The notes under the pieces are model-generated. The model did no database searches. It saw nothing but the letters and a program-made list of their open reading frames with translations, and was not told the DNA's origin. A stretch of DNA of 37,527 nucleotides from Prosthecochloris ethylica. GTDB taxonomy: Bacteria; Bacteroidota; Chlorobiia; Chlorobiales; Chlorobiaceae. The position numbers were made by a program, and so were the translations under genes. This document shows, in pieces, positions 34,001 to 37,527 of the stretch (the first letter of the stretch is position 1; each line of letters begins with the position of its first letter). The stretch lies in the NCBI RefSeq assembly GCF_015234275.1, contig NZ_JADGII010000017.1; one strand, 5' to 3'.

Positions 34001-35802
34001 AGTCCGTGGTTGTCGGCGACAGCAGGCAGTTGCCCCCGACGAGTTTCTTTGACAGCATCATTGACGGGGGGGAGGATGAAGAGGAAGAACGGGTGGGTGA
34101 TATGGAGAGCATTCTGAGCCTTTTTCTTGCCAAGGGCGCTCCCGAGAGGATGTTGCGCTGGCACTACCGCAGCCGCCATGATTCTCTGATTGCTGTTTCC
34201 AACAATGAGTTTTACGATAATCGCCTTGTTGTCTTTCCAAGCCCCGGTGGTCATGAGACCGCTCGAGGTTTGCGTTTTCATCATCTTTCCGATACGGTGT
34301 ATGAGCGGGGGAAATCCCGTTCAAATCCTGCAGAGGCAAGGGCTGTTGCACGTGCGGTGATGGAGCATGCACGAACGTACCCCGACCTGACCCTGGGGGT
34401 GGTTGCTTTCAGTACTGCGCAGAGAGATGCCATAGAGTTTCAGCTCGAGCACCTCAGACGGACTGATGTGCGGTGCGAAGAATTTTTCAGCACAAGTAAA
34501 CGCGAACCATTCTTTGTCAAGAACCTCGAGAATGTCCAGGGGGACGAGCGGGATGTGATTTTTATCAGCATCGGGTACGGCAAGACTGCTGAAGGGTATA
34601 TGACTATGTCGTTCGGGCCGTTGAACCGTGATGGAGGCGAACGCAGGCTGAATGTGCTTATTTCCCGGGCTCGCCTTGCTATGGATGTTTTTTCGAATTT
34701 CACGGCAAACGATATCGACCTGAACCGTTCCCGGGCCCGGGGAGTCTTAGCGTTGAAGAATTTTCTTGCCTATGCACAAACAGGAATTCTGGAGCAACCT
34801 CAAAGCACCGGTAAGGAGTGCGATTCCCCCTTTGAGGAGGAAGTGGTGAAAGCGTTGGTTCAGCATGGGATCGAGGTCGAGCCCCAGGTTGGGACAGCAG
34901 GTTTTTTTATCGATATCGGGGTGAAAGATCCCGAACAGCCCGGGCGTTACATTCTGGGTATAGAATGTGACGGGGCAACCTATCACAGTTCAAGATCAGC
35001 AAGAGATCGCGACCGGTTACGGCAGGACGTGCTCGAAGGATTGGGGTGGCGACTGCACCGGATATGGAGCACTGACTGGTATCGCAATTCCCAGGAATCG
35101 CTCGAAAGGGTGCTTGCGGCCATCGAGCATGCCAGGCAGTATGTCGGTTCTGATACTCGGCAGCCGTTACGGAATCTCCAGTCCGCTGCACCAGTGATTT
35201 CTGAAATCGATCGTGAAGAGGTGACGCCGGGTGAATGTGCTGATCGGTCAGGTGGTTCTGAGCTTTACCGGTGCGCATCTCTTCAGATACCATTGGGAGG
35301 AAATGAGTTTCGTAATCTGAATCCTGAATATTTCGTCCCGTTTATTGTCAAGGTTGTTGAAACAGAATCTCCTGTTCATTTCACTGAGCTGACAAGAAGA
35401 ATTGCCGCAGGTGCGGGAAAAAAAGCAGGGACGAGAATTCAGGGGGTTGTAGAGTCGTCTTTGCAGTATGCCCGTCAATCCGGATTGGTTGTTGTCAATG
35501 GTGATTTTATATGGGATCCCAACATGAGCGCACCGGTAGTGAGAGATCGTTCTGCCCTGGATTCTGTGTCAAAAAAGATTGATTTCGTTGCTCCTGAAGA
35601 GATCCAGGCAGCGGTCCTGCAGGAGGTTCGAAAAAGCTTTTCGATATCTCTTGAAGATACTGTTGTCAGCGTTGGTCGTGCTCTTGGTTTTCAGCGCGTT
35701 ACCGTTCAGATAAAAAAAAGGATTGAAGCTGTAATATCTGGACTTGTGAGTGAAAAGGAGCTTGCCTGTGACAATGCTATGCTGTCTGTTCCAAAAGTAT
35801 AG
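31084..35802 (+). CDS. DUF4011 SF1 helicase with Vsr-like nuclease and DUF3320-like C-terminus
   Basis: A 1572-residue protein. The N-terminus (ESRKELLDLGLRNPLISYSQ) fits DUF4011. Walker A GPPGTGKS (325-332, K331) and FVSEKMAALDVVKRRLDEVG start a Upf1-like SF1 helicase, split by a long, partly coiled insertion (about 400-890). The second half has VVFDEASQVKP (D954, E955), VVVGDSRQLPPTSFFDS, WHYRSRHDSLI, VQGDERDVIFISIGYGK and NVLISRAR. A Vsr/MTES_1575-type nuclease follows (PFEEEVVKALVQHGIEVEPQ, then GIECDGATYHSSRSARDRDR, E1294 and D1296). Residues about 1410-1480 resemble DUF3320 (PVHFTELTRRIAAGAG, NGDFIWDP). Such proteins frequently neighbour restriction systems. It lies 41 bases after hsdM on the same strand. 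Confidence 0.92.
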   Translation: MGRNINSILEESRKELLDLGLRNPLISYSQRAKQVKVVDELASEIYRILVLNGSVMSFDPTADEEEPGEEVSGAVDGGESLEQPDAPDPESMPAARHTDTILQTSLPSQKLQSRLLSIHNDARTYIEEQGVNILFLAVGFLHWYESPAAQEVRRAPLLLIPVELSRRNALARFELRYTGDDIGDNLSLLEKLRAEFSIELPSIEDREEFDIQEYFSAVTQSVKARQRWKVVPDDMVLGFFSFGKFLLYKDLDPSGWQQNGGGAGFEVLKSLLRDGFSEKESSLADETHIDDVLSPADVHQVKDADSTQVLAILDVNAGRNMVLQGPPGTGKSQTITNIIAESIGAGRKVLFVSEKMAALDVVKRRLDEVGLGDAVLELHSDKSKKKEVLKELERTLNQGRPVVKDPEDDINTLVRLRDHLNAYCDAVNTPIGKTRMTFVNALGRAIRNRPERSDEQSFDFAPMQEWNETEFRAARLQVDALSRHLEDAGAPMDNPFVSSRLTEFLPSQRLKLEQALDDALQSVSGVLENSVALAQEMGLREPEQCNDVAIICRAARRAMDAPHIEGIALSSGDWQKRCDDLQSLIDAGRALERAHQQYDEWLIDDAWSQDFIEMRQVFVAKGDKWWRLFSSEFREAKQRLQGLCRQPLPKKNVDILTMIDTVMDSQKYLKEFNDNEVLGECLFGAQWKKKDSDWDVLEKLTEWVVELYRSVGNGEVPEGILNFLSGSPKVDALSGKLQEVENALESHTKNTESVVDVLRLQFDNEDLFAEDYPLSRQLDYLAELRANIESLFHLIRFNQLESELKALGLDEVVRAARGWKREQGPLVKLFDFSWYNGLVEQAYVSFPSIKTFDRSHHTQMLEEFSRLDRLLFRHNQVRLASLHWKTLPDVNAGGQMQVIRQEINKKRRHLPIRKLMGKAGEAIQAIKPVFMMSPMSIATYIPPDSVSFDLVVFDEASQVKPVEAFGAIRRGKQSVVVGDSRQLPPTSFFDSIIDGGEDEEEERVGDMESILSLFLAKGAPERMLRWHYRSRHDSLIAVSNNEFYDNRLVVFPSPGGHETARGLRFHHLSDTVYERGKSRSNPAEARAVARAVMEHARTYPDLTLGVVAFSTAQRDAIEFQLEHLRRTDVRCEEFFSTSKREPFFVKNLENVQGDERDVIFISIGYGKTAEGYMTMSFGPLNRDGGERRLNVLISRARLAMDVFSNFTANDIDLNRSRARGVLALKNFLAYAQTGILEQPQSTGKECDSPFEEEVVKALVQHGIEVEPQVGTAGFFIDIGVKDPEQPGRYILGIECDGATYHSSRSARDRDRLRQDVLEGLGWRLHRIWSTDWYRNSQESLERVLAAIEHARQYVGSDTRQPLRNLQSAAPVISEIDREEVTPGECADRSGGSELYRCASLQIPLGGNEFRNLNPEYFVPFIVKVVETESPVHFTELTRRIAAGAGKKAGTRIQGVVESSLQYARQSGLVVVNGDFIWDPNMSAPVVRDRSALDSVSKKIDFVAPEEIQAAVLQEVRKSFSISLEDTVVSVGRALGFQRVTVQIKKRIEAVISGLVSEKELACDNAMLSVPKV

Positions 35803-35871
35803 TTTAGTGTTGCTTATTTTTGATGGTGGGATTTTTAATGAATAGTTGTTGTTAATTATTTTATATTTCAT

Positions 35872-36213
35872 GTGGACATTTCGTTTGGAGACAAGGACCT
35901 GAAAAAGTACGCGAACAACGACCGTCTGGCGTCACGTAAGCTCGGTACGAAAAGAGCTAAAGTCTTCAAGCAACGCCTCGATGATCTCAGAGCAGCTGAA
36001 ACACTCGAGGATGTTCGACACCTTCCCGGACGTTATCATGAACTGACAGAAAACAGGAAAGGGCAATGGGCTTGTGACCTCGATCATCCGTACAGGCTCA
36101 TTTTTGCCCCTCATGAACAGCCGATACCTGAAGATGGTCATGGTCGGTATATATGGATTGAAATCAAAGGTGTGGAAATCGTTGGGATTGCGAATTACCA
36201 CAAGGAGAAATGA
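35872..36213 (+). CDS. higB: HigB-type toxin (RelE superfamily mRNA interferase)
   Basis: A 113-residue RelE-fold toxin of the HigB family, which cleaves mRNA on the ribosome: KKYANNDRLASRKLG near the start, then RLDDLRAAETLEDVRHLPGR and YHELTENRKGQWACDLDHPY, then RLIFAPHEQP and IKGVEIVGIANYHKEK at the end. The conserved basic residues and C-terminal Tyr/His fit the ribonuclease surface of this family. The start is GTG 35872 with no obvious ribosome-binding site. The 69-bp AT-rich gap upstream probably holds its promoter. It overlaps the antitoxin gene by 4 bases (ATGA), in the toxin-first order typical of higBA. Confidence 0.9.
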   Translation: MDISFGDKDLKKYANNDRLASRKLGTKRAKVFKQRLDDLRAAETLEDVRHLPGRYHELTENRKGQWACDLDHPYRLIFAPHEQPIPEDGHGRYIWIEIKGVEIVGIANYHKEK

Positions 36214-37310
36214 GTATGACGAAGCGCAATGAATATGTTCCTCAGACGGTGACGCATCCTGGTGTTACGTTGAAGGAGAAGCTTGATGAGCTTGGTATGA
36301 GCCAGAAGGAGTTTGCTGTTCGTACCGAAAAGCCGGAACAGATAATTGTCAAGGTGATTGACGGCAGGAGTGCGCTGACTCCTGATATGGCGGTGAAATT
36401 CGAATCGGTTCTCGGTATTCCCGCTACCTTCTGGCTGAATAGACAGCAGCAGTACGATGAGGCGGTTGCCCGTATGAAGCGCAGTGAGCTGCTTGCCGAA
36501 GCTTGCGATTGGATATCCCGGTTTCCTTTGAAAAAAATGACCGATTTCGGGTGGTTGCCTGAAACACGTTCGCAAGAAGAAAAGGCGGCGGCTTTGCTGA
36601 GTTTTTTCTCCATGACGAGCTCGAAAGCCTGGGAGAATTTTTACCTCTCTCAAAAACTCAAAGTCAGCTTTCGTATTTCACTGGCTCATTATGGAGAGCC
36701 ATATGCTATCTCGGCGTGGCTCAGGCAAGGTGAGTTGCAGGCGATGCAACTGGATGCTCCGGCATTTGACCGGAACGTTTTTCTGGAGGTTCTCGCTGAA
36801 ATCAAAAAGGTCATGGCAGAGCATCCTGACGATTATTTCACCAGACTACAACGCCTTTGTCTCGATGCCGGAGTGAAGGTTGTGCATACGCCCTGTCTGC
36901 CTAAAGCGCCGATTCATGGCTCTACAAGGTGGCTCAATGATCACACTCCGCTCATTCAGCTTTCAGCACGCTATAAGCAGAACGATCGATTCTGGTTTAC
37001 CTTTTTTCATGAGGCCGGTCATATCATTCTTCATGGTAGAAAATATATTTCAATCGAAGGTGTGCAGCATGAAGCGGCAAATGATAACAAGGAGGTCGAG
37101 GCCGACGAGTTCGCTGTTGAATGGACTTTTTCGCAAGAAGAGGAGCAGGAGGTATTACGGCATGGCAAGCTGAACGAACAGGATATTCTTGATTTTGCCC
37201 GGAAATTCGGAACCCATCCGGCAATGATTATCGGTCGTTTTCAGCATAAGAAGCTATTGCCGTATAGCGTTGGTCGGCAGTTCATGAAGTCGGTTCATCT
37301 TGACAAGTAG
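36210..37310 (+). CDS. higA: HigA-type antitoxin fused to an IrrE/ImmA-like metalloprotease
   Basis: A 366-residue protein. Residues about 14-85 form a HigA-type XRE helix-turn-helix (HPGVTLKEKLDELGMSQKEF, ALTPDMAVKFESVLGIPATF). Residues about 210-330 form a DUF955/ImmA-IrrE zinc-protease domain with HEAGH (267-271) and a third-ligand helix EVEADEFAVEW (295-305). Plain HigA antitoxins are about 100 residues, so this is the long form in which a protease-like domain follows. The HTH should bind the promoter and neutralise HigB; the protease may cleave a repressor or tune antitoxin stability, a role not established here. Starts at ATG 36210 and ATG 36216 are both possible. Confidence 0.9.
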   Translation: MSMTKRNEYVPQTVTHPGVTLKEKLDELGMSQKEFAVRTEKPEQIIVKVIDGRSALTPDMAVKFESVLGIPATFWLNRQQQYDEAVARMKRSELLAEACDWISRFPLKKMTDFGWLPETRSQEEKAAALLSFFSMTSSKAWENFYLSQKLKVSFRISLAHYGEPYAISAWLRQGELQAMQLDAPAFDRNVFLEVLAEIKKVMAEHPDDYFTRLQRLCLDAGVKVVHTPCLPKAPIHGSTRWLNDHTPLIQLSARYKQNDRFWFTFFHEAGHIILHGRKYISIEGVQHEAANDNKEVEADEFAVEWTFSQEEEQEVLRHGKLNEQDILDFARKFGTHPAMIIGRFQHKKLLPYSVGRQFMKSVHLDK

Positions 37311-37324
37311 TGTGATGTAAAACC

Positions 37325-37356
37325 AAAAAAGCCTCAGTGTTGTGCTGAGGCTTTTC
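37325..37356. terminator. Terminator after higA, possibly bidirectional
   Basis: AAAAGCCTCAG-tgttgtg-CTGAGGCTTTT has a 7-bp G/C-containing stem extended by A-T pairs. T runs follow on both strands, so it can stop higBA from the left and minus-strand transcripts through the tRNA-like 3' end from the right. Confidence 0.9.
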
Positions 37357-37361
37357 CTTTC

Positions 37362-37379
37362 TGCGGAGAGGGAGGGATT
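37362..37379 (-). tRNA. tRNA-Ser-like 3' end remnant
   Basis: Read on the minus strand, this is AATCCCTCCCTCTCCGCA, which matches the T-loop end, T-stem and acceptor of a typical bacterial tRNA-Ser (acceptor partner GGAGAGG, discriminator G). The terminator at 37325-37356 follows in the correct direction. The upstream tRNA body is not present in order: after about 70 foreign bases, AGAGGGTTCGA (minus strand, 37449-37459) matches the other side of the T-arm. It may be an att remnant or an interrupted tRNA copy. Confidence 0.4.
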
Positions 37380-37479
37380 GACTGCGCAGCTGTGCTGCTT
37401 GCCCTTCGGGTTGACCTGTCGGTCAATCCTGGCAGACGAGCTGCCAGTCGAACCCTCTTGTCGGGTTCGAACCCCTCCC
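37370..37479. ncRNA. Five-hairpin structured element (unknown)
   Basis: An outer stem GGGAGGG (37370-37376)/CCCTCCC (37473-37479) encloses five hairpins in a row: GCAGC/GCTGC (37386-37398), CCC/GGG (37402-37410), TTGACC/GGTCAA (37411-37426), CTGGCA/TGCCAG (37429-37447) and TCGAACCC/GGGTTCGA (37448-37470). An alternative 8-bp pairing, GGATTGAC (37375-37382) with GTCAATCC (37422-37429), would rearrange it. A terminator follows on the plus strand. It could be an RNA or a folded-DNA site; the strand is unknown and no family is recognised. Confidence 0.5.
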
Positions 37480-37485
37480 AATGAA

Positions 37486-37522
37486 AAAAAGCAACCCTCA
37501 CTGAAGTGAGAATTGCTTTTTT
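37486..37522 (+). terminator. Terminator at the right end
   Basis: An AAAAAGCAA/TTGCTTTTT outer stem and a CTCACT-ga-AGTGAG inner stem are separated by a 2x2 internal loop and end in a T run. The A run on the left makes it potentially bidirectional. Confidence 0.85.
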
Positions 37523-37527
37523 CTGCG

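Noticed and set aside
1..37527. CRISPR array
   Set aside because: No series of regularly spaced direct repeats of 24-40 bases was seen, and no cas gene is present.

Overview
The window looks like a chromosomal segment of a green sulfur bacterium (Chlorobiota, Chlorobium/Prosthecochloris type). This is an inference from gene content, protein style and moderate G+C content; no rRNA or photosynthesis gene is present to prove it. Two tRNA 3' ends are visible and neither is followed by a complete encoded CCA.

Layout. (1) 1-5400 is a decayed accessory zone. It holds a truncated IS3-type orfA, a hairpin-rich non-coding stretch, a RadC-like gene cut by an IS3-family element (1111-2379, both ORFs frameshifted), a Fic protein with an AbiEi-like N-terminus, a tRNA 3' end with its terminator, a small membrane protein and two more IS3 scraps. 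(2) 5408-14158 is ordinary chromosome: a Fur-family repressor divergent from a TonB-dependent receptor with a strong palindrome between them, an isoprenylcysteine-methyltransferase-like membrane enzyme, a di-haem peroxidase lipoprotein, and an overlapping set (NTF2-like, unknown membrane-anchored protein, RecD2). (3) 14516-18227 carries RNase R with a clear terminator and, convergent to it, a Kef-type antiporter. (4) 18307-23047 is the most notable chromosomal locus: a CqsS-type hybrid histidine kinase divergent from a CqsA-type alpha-hydroxyketone synthase, followed by a SAM methyltransferase. (5) 23333-37310 is a same-strand defence island: hsdR, hsdS, a DUF262/HNH (GmrSD-like) gene embedded before hsdM, hsdM, a 1572-residue DUF4011 helicase with a Vsr-like nuclease domain, and a higBA-like toxin-antitoxin pair whose antitoxin carries an IrrE-like protease domain. 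(6) 37325-37527 has two terminators, a tRNA-Ser-like 3' end on the minus strand, and a compact cluster of five perfect hairpins enclosed by an outer stem.

How it works together. The cqs locus would make and sense a long-chain alpha-hydroxyketone. Unlike Vibrio CqsS, the sensor here carries two receiver domains and its own HPt domain, so the relay can run within one protein; the antiporter lies just downstream on the same strand. The defence genes are tightly packed (1-bp overlap hsdR/hsdS, 14-bp overlap hsdS/DUF262, no gap before hsdM), which suggests one transcription unit combining classical type I restriction with a modification-dependent nuclease. The tRNA-end sequences near 4.3 kb and 37.4 kb suggest that islands were inserted beside tRNA genes.
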